Assembly: GCF_000168295.1 (NCBI RefSeq)
Contig: NZ_AAQJ02000001.1
Location: forward strand, 576,001-640,000
From: Rickettsiella grylli
GTDB lineage: Bacteria; Pseudomonadota; Gammaproteobacteria; Diplorickettsiales; Diplorickettsiaceae
Direction of reading: 5' to 3'
DNA: 64,000 bases
In this document: positions 18,601 to 27,379 of the stretch, one piece after another
Position numbering within the stretch: position 1 is the stretch's first letter
Layout: each line of letters opens with the position of its first letter
Position numbers and translations under genes: made by a program
The notes under the pieces: model-generated
What the model was told of the DNA's origin: nothing
What the model saw: only the letters and a program-made list of their open reading frames with translations
Database searches by the model: none

Positions 18601-19728
18601 TTAGATATTTAATGTGCTAAATAAAATTGAAAAAAGTGCATCCGCAACAATAATAAAAAAAATACCTTGTACAACACTGCGTGTGGTTTGTCTACCGACA
18701 CTATCGGCGCTGCCGCTCACACGCAAGCCTTGGAAGCACGCGGTGCTTGCAATAATCAACGCAAATACCGGTGCTTTCCCGACACCAATAATCAGTGAAG
18801 AGAGTGAAACAACCTTTGGAAAACGGTGTAAAAAATCTAAGTAGCTAATATTCATCATGTTATGGGTCATTGCCATGCCACCGAGTAAACCAAAAATATC
18901 AGCCCAAACCGTCAATAAGGGTAATGCGAGAAGTAAGCCCCATAGTCGAGGTAAAATTAATAACTGACGCGGTAAAACGCCCATCGTATTTAAAGCGTCA
19001 ATTTCTTCTTTGATCTTCATCATACCGAGCTGTGCTGTAAAAGCGGATCCACTGCGACCGGCGACCATAATAGCGGTTAATAGCGGTGAAAATTCACGTA
19101 ATATGGCAAGCCCTAATAAATCAATAATAAATCGGGTTGCACCAAAATTTTTTAATTGAAACCCCATTTGATACGTTAAAACAATACCTATCATAAACGA
19201 TAATAAAGCGATAATACCTAAAGCGTCTAAACCTGTATTTTCAATGATGCCTAAGATAGCGCGAACACGAAGTTGCCTCGGATGTAAAAATGCGTGACAG
19301 GCGCTTATAAAATTTTTACCGATAAAGGCTAAATAAGATTTTAGTTCGTTCCATTGTTCAATTGATTTTTTTCCAAGTAAACCAAGCCCACGAAAAGTTT
19401 TTTCACGAGGTAAGGGTTTTATTTGTTCGGCAGCTGTTTCTATCATGCCAAAGAGTGCTTGATGTTTACTATTCAGACCAATAAGGTGTACTTTTCTTTT
19501 TTTAGCCAGTTGTTTTTTCCATTGATAAAGCTGCCATGCACCACTGCTATCCATCTGTGTAATAAAAGCAGCATTTAAAATGAGCGGTGATTCGATATGT
19601 CGGTTTAATTTTTGAAACGATTGATCGAGATTTTTTTTACGAATCCCACTTAAGGTCCAGGCGCCTTGGCAATCAATTTGATGATTCCCCTGTTTTGAAA
19701 GCGTAATCGTTGCAGATAAATTTGACAT
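18601..19728 (-). CDS. MlaE-family permease with N-terminal STAS domain
   Basis: Membrane subunit of the MCE/Mla-type transporter. Residues 1-100 form a STAS (MlaB-like) domain with LNAAFITQMDSSGAWQLY; residues 120-375 are the MlaE permease with LTYQMGFQLKNFGA, REFSPLLTAIMVAGRSGSAF and EEIDALNTMG. In E. coli MlaB and MlaE are separate proteins; here they are one chain, as in several other proteobacterial MCE systems. The start at 19728 (MSNLSATITL) is preferred to the ATG at 19770, which would add an unrelated N-terminus. Gene order is permease, ATPase, MCE, lipoprotein. Confidence 0.88.
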   Translation of the reverse strand: MSNLSATITLSKQGNHQIDCQGAWTLSGIRKKNLDQSFQKLNRHIESPLILNAAFITQMDSSGAWQLYQWKKQLAKKRKVHLIGLNSKHQALFGMIETAAEQIKPLPREKTFRGLGLLGKKSIEQWNELKSYLAFIGKNFISACHAFLHPRQLRVRAILGIIENTGLDALGIIALLSFMIGIVLTYQMGFQLKNFGATRFIIDLLGLAILREFSPLLTAIMVAGRSGSAFTAQLGMMKIKEEIDALNTMGVLPRQLLILPRLWGLLLALPLLTVWADIFGLLGGMAMTHNMMNISYLDFLHRFPKVVSLSSLIIGVGKAPVFALIIASTACFQGLRVSGSADSVGRQTTRSVVQGIFFIIVADALFSILFSTLNI

Positions 19729-19830
19729 GATGCATAACCTAATAAATGGTTCATGAAAAGCGCTATCCAAAAAATTTTTAGGTTCTTTTCAATCATATTG
19801 CCTGAGTATAGCGCGAAAGATAAGAGGCAC

Positions 19831-19861
19831 AAAAAAATATCCCTCCACAAGGAAGGGATAC
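19831..19861 (-). terminator. Rho-independent terminator of the Cys-rich protein gene
   Basis: On the minus strand a 7-bp stem (arms 19854-19860 and 19838-19844, TATCCCT with AGGGATA) is followed directly by seven T (19831-19837). It lies 27 bases after the stop of the small secreted protein gene and before the permease gene, so the two are separate transcripts. Confidence 0.75.
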
Positions 19862-19887
19862 CTTAAATATGCCCGGTGCCTTTTTTG

Positions 19888-20211
19888 TTAAAAAGGTTGT
19901 GAAGTGTGCCAATAAATCGTTGGACCTCGGTTAGGAATTAATTTATTGGTCGCGAGATGATGATATTCACTGCAAATATAACGATATTGACACGATGCTA
20001 TATTGGTACATGCATTAGGTGAAACGTGGAGTCTGGCCAATAACTGTCGGATACAGGCACAGTCATAGTAGGAACCAGAACAAAAACCAGCTTTTTTTAT
20101 CAAGTGAGCATTAAATGAACAAGCACTTTGGCCTGGGTAGGCATTAGCTACATTGATGCTACTTAATAAACCCATGCAAATAGCTGAAGCCATTAGTAAT
20201 AATTTTTTCAT
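19888..20211 (-). CDS. Small secreted cysteine-rich protein
   Basis: A 107-residue protein I do not recognise. It has a clear Sec signal peptide (MKKLLLMASAICMGLLSS, cleavage probably after NANA-like VANA near residue 24) and a mature part of about 83 residues with seven Cys, including a CAC-type cluster (YDCACIRQLL) and CQYRYIC. Several disulfides in the periplasm or outside the cell are likely. A good ribosome site (GAGGA) precedes it and a rho-independent terminator follows, so it is a complete monocistronic gene. Function unknown. Confidence 0.7.
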   Translation of the reverse strand: MKKLLLMASAICMGLLSSINVANAYPGQSACSFNAHLIKKAGFCSGSYYDCACIRQLLARLHVSPNACTNIASCQYRYICSEYHHLATNKLIPNRGPTIYWHTSQPF

Positions 20212-20389
20212 ACTATCCTCTTAGGTTATATACTGTAAAACCTTATAGCGCCCGCTATAGCGGTCTACTTATTTTTAGAATAGCTTATGAATCATTAAGA
20301 TTCAATTTTACAAGCGTGATGTCATACTTCATGAATACCCGTTTTCAACACTCGACTTTGTGCCAAGCTTTAGTATAAAGTGTGGCCAT

Positions 20390-21481
20390 ATGAAGACCTC
20401 TTTATTCAATAGATTGACCTTAATTGTTCAGCGTTATGAAGAATTAACCGCTTTGTTAGCGAATATAGAAGTGATTAAGGATCAAAATCATTTCCGTAAT
20501 TTATCGAAAGAATATGTTCAGTTAGGTCCTCTCGTACAATGTTTTCAGCAATATCAGACGAACTTGGATCGCTTAAATCAGGCAGAACACTGCTTGAAGG
20601 ACAAAGATGCGATTGTGCAAGAGCTGGCTATGGAAGAAATGAAAATAGCACAACAAAAAAAAATTGAGCTCGAGAAAGAATTAGAACATTTGTTGTTACC
20701 GCAGGATCCGAACGATGATCGGAATGTTTTTTTAGAAATTCGTGCTGCGGCTGGTGGTGATGAAGCTGCGATTTTTGCAGGTGATTTATTTCGAATGTAT
20801 TCACGTTATGCAGAGAGTCAGCATTGGCACGTCGAGATTATTCATCGAAATCCGAGTGAACAAGGTGGTTATAAAGAAATAATTGCTCGGATTTCAGGAA
20901 CAAAGGTGTATGCTCATTTAAAGTTTGAATCAGGTGCTCATCGCGTGCAACGCGTGCCTGAAACCGAAGCGCAAGGACGTGTGCACACTTCAACGTGTAC
21001 GGTTGCCATATTACCCGAGATTGAATCAATGGATGATATTACCCTTCATCCTTCCGATTTAAAAATTGATACCTTTCGAGCCTCGGGTGCGGGAGGTCAG
21101 CATGTCCAAAAAACCGATTCTGCCATCCGCATTACGCACTTACCTTCAGGCTTGGTCGTAGAATGTCAAGATGAACGATCGCAACATAAAAATCGCGCCC
21201 GCGCCATGTCATTACTCCAGGCTAAATTATTAGCGGCACAAAAAGCCAAACAACGACGTGAAGAAGCAGAAACACGTCGTGATCTCGTCGGAACGGGTGA
21301 CCGCTCGGAACGGATAAGAACGTATAATTTTCCACAAGGTCGTTTAACCGATCATCGAATCAACCTCACGTTGTACCAATTATCTGATATCATGGAAGGT
21401 CATTTAGAGCCCGTTATTCAATCCTTGACTCATGAGTATCAAGCCGATGAGTTAGCGGCTTTAGGGGGTTCGACCACGTAA
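20390..21481 (+). CDS. prfA: Peptide chain release factor 1
   Basis: RF1 ends translation at UAA and UAG. The 363-residue protein has the helical N-terminal domain, the conserved [20 protein letters not shown] segment and the catalytic GGQ at residues 235-237, close to E. coli RF1. The start at 20390 (MKTSLFNRL) fits the family length; an upstream in-frame ATG at 20360 adds ten unrelated residues. PrmC, which methylates the GGQ glutamine, is encoded two genes downstream. Confidence 0.96.
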   Translation: MKTSLFNRLTLIVQRYEELTALLANIEVIKDQNHFRNLSKEYVQLGPLVQCFQQYQTNLDRLNQAEHCLKDKDAIVQELAMEEMKIAQQKKIELEKELEHLLLPQDPNDDRNVFLEIRAAAGGDEAAIFAGDLFRMYSRYAESQHWHVEIIHRNPSEQGGYKEIIARISGTKVYAHLKFESGAHRVQRVPETEAQGRVHTSTCTVAILPEIESMDDITLHPSDLKIDTFRASGAGGQHVQKTDSAIRITHLPSGLVVECQDERSQHKNRARAMSLLQAKLLAAQKAKQRREEAETRRDLVGTGDRSERIRTYNFPQGRLTDHRINLTLYQLSDIMEGHLEPVIQSLTHEYQADELAALGGSTT

Positions 21482-21539
21482 TTTTTTCATATTGAATGTT
21501 CCAGAATGGTCATCAATTTTAAGAGTGGAGGGAAGACTC

Positions 21540-21869
21540 ATGTTTCGATCATTGGCAATTGCGTTGTTTATTTTATTATTGCTTATTATGGGAGGGCATA
21601 TTGCGCTCGCTTTGTTTACGGGCGCTGCAGTCATTAGTTTTAGTGTATGGGGATTTTTAGTCGCTTCTGTCTTCTTTTTTTCATTAAGTATTTTACTGTT
21701 GTTTATTTTAACATGGGCAGGCGTTTTAATTATTGGTGCGATTGCGGCGCTATGGACGATCGTTGCTATTATTTTATTTCCTATTTTATTACCGGTTTTA
21801 TTGCCGTTATTAATTATCTTATTTTTTATCTCCTATGTTCGACGTAAGCAAAATCCTAAAGAATTTTAA
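21540..21869 (+). CDS. Small hydrophobic membrane protein
   Basis: A 109-residue protein made almost wholly of hydrophobic segments (about 4-24, 28-50, 52-72, 75-102), ending in a short basic tail RRKQNPKEF. It is not recognised. The start at 21540 follows GGAGGGA at 21527-21533. It lies between prfA and prmC, normally adjacent, and may be part of their transcript. Confidence 0.55.
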   Translation: MFRSLAIALFILLLLIMGGHIALALFTGAAVISFSVWGFLVASVFFFSLSILLLFILTWAGVLIIGAIAALWTIVAIILFPILLPVLLPLLIILFFISYVRRKQNPKEF

Positions 21870-21912
21870 GTGATACGCTTCATGAGAGTAACGTAATCTT
21901 ATATTATTTTTT

Positions 21913-22755
21913 ATGTTATTTATTTCCTATTGGCGCTGGGCTATCAACGAATTAAAGCGAACAAGCCCCACGGCATATCTAGATACAGAATTATTATTTT
22001 CAGAGGTTTTAAAATTAACCCGTGCGCAATTACATAGTCAGCCCCTGGATAGATTGATAACCATTACGCAGGAGAAAAGAATAAAACACGTCATTGCACG
22101 AAGACAAAAAGGAGAACCTATCGCTTATTTACTCGGTCGGCAGGAGTTTTGGTCATTCATGTTGGAAGTGACGCCCGATGTACTTATCCCAAGGCCGGAA
22201 ACCGAGTTATTAGTAGAAGTGCTATTGGAAAACTTCAGTACTGAACCTCGGAAAATAGTCGACTTGGGGACAGGTTCAGCAGCAATTTCTGTTGCCTTAG
22301 CGTGGGAAAGACCCACATGGCAATTGCTTGCAACAGATTGTTCAATGGCCGCTTTACAGGTGGCTAAACGTAATATCAGTCGTTATCACCTACAAACTAT
22401 AGAACTCCGAAAAGGTTATTGGTGCGAGGCGCTCAATGTAGGCGAAAAATTTGATGGCATTCTCAGTAACCCACCTTACCTCGCACGGAATGATCCCCAT
22501 TTGCAAAGCGAACCTGGTTTAGCGTATGAACCTAAAAATGCTTTAATTTCAGGAGAAAAAGGATTAGATGATTTAGAACGTATTATTATTCAATCACGAG
22601 AATATCTTCACCCGGGCGGTATTTTATTTTTAGAACATGGCGCACAGCAGGCTACTCTTGTTGAGGAATTTTTTTTAAACTATGGTTACCATGAGATAAA
22701 AAATTACAAAGATTTGGCAGGTCATCAACGTGTGAGTTGTGGAAAATGGAATTAA
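21913..22755 (+). CDS. prmC: Release factor glutamine methyltransferase
   Basis: PrmC methylates the Gln of the GGQ motif in RF1 and RF2. The 280-residue protein has the PrmC-specific PIAYLLGRQEFW segment, SAM motif I DLGTGSAAISVAL near residue 115 and the catalytic NPPYL near residue 186. Its position behind prfA is the classic pairing of enzyme with substrate. Confidence 0.95.
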   Translation: MLFISYWRWAINELKRTSPTAYLDTELLFSEVLKLTRAQLHSQPLDRLITITQEKRIKHVIARRQKGEPIAYLLGRQEFWSFMLEVTPDVLIPRPETELLVEVLLENFSTEPRKIVDLGTGSAAISVALAWERPTWQLLATDCSMAALQVAKRNISRYHLQTIELRKGYWCEALNVGEKFDGILSNPPYLARNDPHLQSEPGLAYEPKNALISGEKGLDDLERIIIQSREYLHPGGILFLEHGAQQATLVEEFFLNYGYHEIKNYKDLAGHQRVSCGKWN

Positions 22756-22911
22756 TTGAAAATATGATCTATAAATCATTCATATAAAAAAAAATGGCAT
22801 GGCCTGTTTTTTGAAATAATTGCCATGTCGAAATAATTTTGGTATAGATGTGTTGTTATGTGTGTGTGCCAATTCCGGCAAACTGTTAAATTCTCAAAAG
22901 GAGAACTTTTT

Positions 22912-23889
22912 ATGCCAGTAAAAAGAAAACCTGCAACGACAAAGCGACGTAAAAAACGCTCTACCGTTGCAAAGTCCACACCTACACGTAAAAGAAAAAC
23001 AATGAAACGAAGAAAACGAAAAACGACAGTGGCAGCTAAACCACGTCGTCGTAGAACCGCTAAAAAAACAGTGGCTCGCAAACCACGTCGCAGAAAAGCG
23101 GCAACGCGTAAGAAACCGGCAACGCGTCGTAAGACAACAACGCGTAGAAAGCCTAAAAAAAAAGTCGTTAGTCGTGTAAAAAAAAAGCCTGGTAAAAGCA
23201 AAATCTCAAAAACAACGTCGACGTCGTCCTCCCGTGTTACCAGACATAGAAAACCTGTAGCTAAAAAAGCAACAACCGCTTCAAAAGCAAAAGTGGTCCG
23301 ACCTCCTTCTAAAAAAAAACAACAGCAAACAAAGTCTGATTCCCAGGCGCTACCTGCGGTAAAACAACAACTCATAGAAACTAAAAAAATGGCAGAACAT
23401 AAAAAACCTAAAAATGAATCAAAAAAACAACGTTCTTTACCAGAAACAAGGCTAGAATTGACTTCTACTCATTCGGAAATCGATTTAAATATAGCGCCTT
23501 ATAAGGAACGTCCTGGGGAAGACTATATGAGCTCAAGTCAACAAGCTTATTTTCGTCGATTATTATTACAACGAAAGCGGGTATTGTTGGAAGATATGGG
23601 TCGAACCGTCCATCATCTACAAGATGAGGGTACGCCTTTGCCTGACATGAGTGATAGGGCTACACAGGAAGAGGAATTTAATCTAGAATTACGCGCACGT
23701 GATCGCGAGCGGAAACTGATTAAGAAAATTGAGGATGCACTACATCAACTCGATGAAGGTCATTATGGTTTCTGTAGCTCGTGTGGTGTTGAAATTGGGA
23801 TCCGCCGTTTAGAAGCACGTCCTACTGCAAATCTTTGTATTGACTGTAAAACATTGGATGAAATTCGAGAAAAACAGACCGGTGGTTAA
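22912..23889 (+). CDS. dksA: DksA transcription factor with long histone-H1-like Lys/Arg-rich N-terminal tail
   Basis: DksA binds the RNA polymerase secondary channel and, with ppGpp, adjusts transcription to nutrient stress. The C-terminal ~120 residues are near-canonical DksA: coiled coil, tip residues Asp245, Asp248 and Ala250 in the DMSDRATQEEEF loop, and a zinc finger Cys288/Cys291/Cys309/Cys312. Ahead of it lies an unusual tail of about 150 residues almost entirely Lys, Arg, Thr, Ala and Pro (KRKPATTKRRKKRST, KPRRRKAATRKKPATRR), like bacterial histone H1 homologues, then a polar linker. The start at 22912 follows AAAAGGAGAA. Ordinary DksA is about 150 residues; this is 325. The tail probably binds DNA or RNA; that is inference. 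Confidence 0.9.
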   Translation: MPVKRKPATTKRRKKRSTVAKSTPTRKRKTMKRRKRKTTVAAKPRRRRTAKKTVARKPRRRKAATRKKPATRRKTTTRRKPKKKVVSRVKKKPGKSKISKTTSTSSSRVTRHRKPVAKKATTASKAKVVRPPSKKKQQQTKSDSQALPAVKQQLIETKKMAEHKKPKNESKKQRSLPETRLELTSTHSEIDLNIAPYKERPGEDYMSSSQQAYFRRLLLQRKRVLLEDMGRTVHHLQDEGTPLPDMSDRATQEEEFNLELRARDRERKLIKKIEDALHQLDEGHYGFCSSCGVEIGIRRLEARPTANLCIDCKTLDEIREKQTGG

Positions 23890-24070
23890 TCATTATTTTT
23901 CATAAAGCGTGAATTTTTTTAAATAATGGGGTGAGTAGTCCTTGCATGGCTGAGGCGGTTTGTCTTGCGCAGCCATTCAAGGGAAAGCTATAGCCATCCC
24001 AAAACGATTCAAAGAAATACAACAATTCGTTTAAGGTACGAAATTTTTTCGTCCTTATTAGGTTTTTTCA

Positions 24071-25552
24071 ATGCAACATTCATTAACACAGCTTTATAAA
24101 TCCTCCTTAGTTTTATTAACTGATTTTTACCAATTGACCATGGCTTATGGTTATTGGAAAGCGGGCATTCATGAACGGGAAGCTGTTTTTTATCATAGTT
24201 TTCGAAAAGCACCTTTTAAGGGGAGGTACACCGTTTGTGCGGGCTTGGGAACGTTTATCGATTATTTGCTTCATTTACGATTTACCCGAGAAGACATTGA
24301 TTATTTAAAAGGATTAACAGACACCCAAAAGAGTCCATTATTTCCGACTGATTTTTTAAATTATTTACAACAACTCGTTTTTTCGTGCGATATTGATGCA
24401 ATAGAAGAAGGGAGTGTTGTTTTTCCACAAGAGCCTTTAGTTCGCGTTAAAGGACCTTTATTACAATGTCAATTACTTGAAAGTATTTTACTAAATATTA
24501 TTAATTTTCAAAGTCTCATTGCGACCAGCGCGGCACGTTTACTACAAGCAAGTCGGGGCGAACCGGTATTGGAGTTTGGTTTACGACGCGCACAAGGTTT
24601 TGATGGCGCATTGATGGCCAGTCGTGCCGCTTATATTGGGGGTTGTTTTGCGACTTCTAACGTACTCGCTGGAAAATTATTAAATATTCCCGTACGAGGG
24701 ACGCATGCCCACAGTTGGGTATTGAGTTTTGAAAATGAATTAGCAGCTTTTCGTGCGTATGCACGTACGTTTCCAGACAGCTGTGTTTTTTTAGTGGATA
24801 CCTACAATACGATTCAGGGTATAAAAAATGCTATCCATGTTGCAGATGAACTCAAATCGGAAGGATTTAAATTAGCGGGGATTCGTTTAGATTCAGGTGA
24901 TTTAGCGTATTTAAGCCAACAAGCCCGCCAGCTTTTAGATGCGGCCGGTTATGATGATGCCATTATCGTAGGGAGTAATGATCTGAATCCTTCTGTGATA
25001 AGTAGCTTAAAAGAACAAGGTGCGATGATTAATGTATGGGGTGTAGGCACTCATTTGATTACGGCGTATGAACAACCTGCACTCGAAGGTGTTTATAAAT
25101 TAAGTGCGATTCAATCTGCGGAAGGTCAATGGGAAAATAAAGTTAAATTATCGGAACAAACCATTAAAATTTCTACACCGGGTTTGTTATCAGCACGGCG
25201 TTATTATGTAGACAAGATCAATGGAATGGCCATGGCAGACGCTATTTATGACGATCGATTCGGGATTTCTGAGGACGATCAAATTATTATTGATCCGATC
25301 GATCCAACAAAGCGACGTGTTATTCCCCAAGGAACGCCTTATCGTGATCTATTAAAGCCCATTTTTAGAAAAGGAGCGTTAGTTTACGAAATCCCTTCAC
25401 TAAAATCCAGCCAAGAAAAAACACATCGGGAGTTACAACAATTTCATGAAAGTATCCGGCGACTCCTTAATCCACATACTTATCCTGTTGGCTTAGAAGA
25501 AAAATTATATCATTTAAAATTAAAACTTATTTTAAAAAAAAGTGTTAAATAA
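24071..25552 (+). CDS. pncB: Nicotinate phosphoribosyltransferase
   Basis: This enzyme makes nicotinate mononucleotide from nicotinate and PRPP in the Preiss-Handler NAD salvage route. The 493-residue protein has the family start LTDFYQLTMAYGYW, the FGLRRAQGFDGALMASRAAY active-site region, GTHAHSWV and the GIRLDSGDLAYLS phosphate-binding segment. Its length fits the longer PncB group rather than E. coli PncB (400). A 181-base gap upstream holds two weak inverted repeats (ATGGCTG with CAGCCAT at 23946-23978, and ACGAAA with TTTCGT near 24040) of unknown meaning. Confidence 0.93.
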   Translation: MQHSLTQLYKSSLVLLTDFYQLTMAYGYWKAGIHEREAVFYHSFRKAPFKGRYTVCAGLGTFIDYLLHLRFTREDIDYLKGLTDTQKSPLFPTDFLNYLQQLVFSCDIDAIEEGSVVFPQEPLVRVKGPLLQCQLLESILLNIINFQSLIATSAARLLQASRGEPVLEFGLRRAQGFDGALMASRAAYIGGCFATSNVLAGKLLNIPVRGTHAHSWVLSFENELAAFRAYARTFPDSCVFLVDTYNTIQGIKNAIHVADELKSEGFKLAGIRLDSGDLAYLSQQARQLLDAAGYDDAIIVGSNDLNPSVISSLKEQGAMINVWGVGTHLITAYEQPALEGVYKLSAIQSAEGQWENKVKLSEQTIKISTPGLLSARRYYVDKINGMAMADAIYDDRFGISEDDQIIIDPIDPTKRRVIPQGTPYRDLLKPIFRKGALVYEIPSLKSSQEKTHRELQQFHESIRRLLNPHTYPVGLEEKLYHLKLKLILKKSVK

Positions 25553-25737
25553 TTGATAAACGCCATTTGAATCGCAGACCATGCTAAAAGTTTTCATAAT
25601 AAGATTTTAATAGGGTAAAGTGTTGTTGTTTACGTCCTCAATTTTGCTTTTATCCCTCATGAGAAAAGTTTAAAATGAACGCCTATTTTTTTGTTGGCTG
25701 TCGCATATAACCATTGTTTGTGTTTTAGGAATCGTAT

Positions 25738-26355
25738 ATGAAAAAAGCGTTGATCTTAGTGGATTTACAAAATGATTTTATGCCAGGGGGCGCTTTAGCC
25801 GTGGATAAAGCGGATGAAGTGATTCCAGTGGCTAATCGTGTTCAACAACAATTTAAATATGTTATTGCAACGCAAGATTGGCATCCAGAAGATCATATTT
25901 GTTTTGCAAAAAATCACCACGGACATTTCCCAGGTGAATTTATTCACCAAGCGGGTTTGTCACAAATGTTATGGCCTGTTCATTGTGTGCAAAATACAAA
26001 AGGGGCTGAGTTTGTTAAAAATCTTAAGTTAGACCACATTATTAAAGTGGTTCGCAAAGGAAGTAATCCAAATGTTGATAGCTATAGTGGTTTTTTTGAA
26101 AATGATCATCAAAAAGCAACGGGATTGGCTGAATTTTTGAAAAAATTACAGATTACTGAACTCTATATTATGGGCGTGGCAACGGATTATTGCGTGAAAT
26201 ATACCGTGCTTGATTCCTGTAAATTAGGGTTTAAAACGTATTTAATTGAAGACGGATGTCGAGCAGTGAATGTGAATCCAGAAGATGGACGCTTAGCGAT
26301 TTCAGAAATGAAAGCCGTTGGCGTAAAAATAATTCAAAGCGACTCAATTTTCTAA
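25738..26355 (+). CDS. pncA: Nicotinamidase
   Basis: PncA hydrolyses nicotinamide to nicotinate, feeding PncB, encoded just upstream. The 205-residue protein has the catalytic Asp9 (LVDLQNDF), the metal-binding DWHPEDH near residue 50 and the nucleophile Cys152 in ATDYCVKYT. Its length fits the E. coli enzyme. A 185-base gap separates it from pncB, so it may have its own promoter. Together the pair would allow growth on nicotinamide from a host, a reasonable adaptation for an intracellular bacterium. Confidence 0.95.
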   Translation: MKKALILVDLQNDFMPGGALAVDKADEVIPVANRVQQQFKYVIATQDWHPEDHICFAKNHHGHFPGEFIHQAGLSQMLWPVHCVQNTKGAEFVKNLKLDHIIKVVRKGSNPNVDSYSGFFENDHQKATGLAEFLKKLQITELYIMGVATDYCVKYTVLDSCKLGFKTYLIEDGCRAVNVNPEDGRLAISEMKAVGVKIIQSDSIF

Positions 26356-26398
26356 AATTATTTTTATGGATTCAGAGGTCAATAAAAACGGAGTTATT

Positions 26399-27379
26399 TT
26401 AAGCGCGCTGGATGGGAAAACTAATCACGTCAGAAATTTTTTTCATTTGAGTCAAAAGGAGCAATAATCGATCAATACCTAAAGCAACACCGGCACAATC
26501 AGGAAGTCCATGCGTCAAAGCAGCGAGGAAGTATTCATCAATAGGGACCTTCGTATAATGGTAATTGTCTCGTACACTGAGATCGTTCATAAAACGTAAT
26601 CGTTGTTCATCCGCGTCATTTAATTCGTGAAAACCATTGGCAAGTTCGATACCTTTCCAATACACTTCAAAACGTTCAGCAACAGGCAGCGTGTCAGAAC
26701 GTATCTTGGCTAAACCCGCTAAAGTAACCGGATAATCGTAGATAAAAACGAGTTGCTTCGGTAATTGAGGCTCGATGACATGCGCCATTAAGAAATTTAA
26801 ATAATCTGGAATCGTATTTAAATTTAAATGTTCAATCGTTAAATGAAAGCGAAGTGTGAGTTCTTTTAAATTTTTAAGTGTCAGTTCATGTGGATTGCAA
26901 TTCAAATAATATTGAAAAATTTCCGCATAACTAAAACGTTCTGCTGATTCGCACGAGAGTAATTGCTTTAATAATGCGTCAACTTCATCCATTAATTGAT
27001 GATGATCGTAATCAGGACGATACCATTCTAATAACGTAAATTCAGGATTATGATAGCAACCTGATTCACCGTGGTTGCGAAACGCTTTAGAAATCTGATA
27101 AATAGGGCCGGAACCGGCCGCTAATAAACGTTTCATAGCAAATTCAGGCGAGGTTTGTAAATAAAGTGTTTGTTGATAGTGAGCGTTATCGAAATAATAG
27201 TGCGTTTGAAAGCTATGAAGATGAGGATCAGTGACCGTGGCATGCGAAAGTAATGGGGTTTCCACTTCTAAAACATGGCGTTCAGAAAAAAAATGACGAA
27301 TGTTTTTCAATAGTTTAGCCCGTAAATGCAACAGGGCTAACGTCGTTGTCGGTTGCCAGGTGTTTTTAAAGTCAGTCAT
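26399..27379 (-). CDS. epmA: EF-P beta-lysine ligase EpmA
   Basis: EpmA (GenX/PoxA) is a truncated lysyl-tRNA synthetase homologue that attaches (R)-beta-lysine to elongation factor P, easing translation of polyproline stretches. The 326-residue protein has the class II synthetase catalytic core (VETPLLSHATVTDPHL, YLQTSPEFAMKRLLAAG, FRNHGESGCYHNPEFTLLEWYR, and a C-terminal GVALGIDRLLLLL motif 3) but no anticodon-binding domain. It overlaps the end of dotB by eight bases, so the two are translationally coupled though functionally unrelated as far as known. EpmB is not in the window. Confidence 0.93.
   Translation of the reverse strand: MTDFKNTWQPTTTLALLHLRAKLLKNIRHFFSERHVLEVETPLLSHATVTDPHLHSFQTHYYFDNAHYQQTLYLQTSPEFAMKRLLAAGSGPIYQISKAFRNHGESGCYHNPEFTLLEWYRPDYDHHQLMDEVDALLKQLLSCESAERFSYAEIFQYYLNCNPHELTLKNLKELTLRFHLTIEHLNLNTIPDYLNFLMAHVIEPQLPKQLVFIYDYPVTLAGLAKIRSDTLPVAERFEVYWKGIELANGFHELNDADEQRLRFMNDLSVRDNYHYTKVPIDEYFLAALTHGLPDCAGVALGIDRLLLLLTQMKKISDVISFPIQRA

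Noticed and set aside
22942..23200. Repetitive Lys/Arg codon stretches resembling a tandem repeat array or CRISPR
   Set aside because: No repeat unit of constant length or spacer pattern; it is the low-complexity basic tail of the DksA protein. No CRISPR array was seen anywhere in the window.
22776..23375. 199-codon minus-strand frame opposite the Lys/Arg-rich DksA tail
   Set aside because: The Phe/Leu/Val-rich text is the complement of Lys/Arg/Thr codons, a known artefact of repetitive basic genes.
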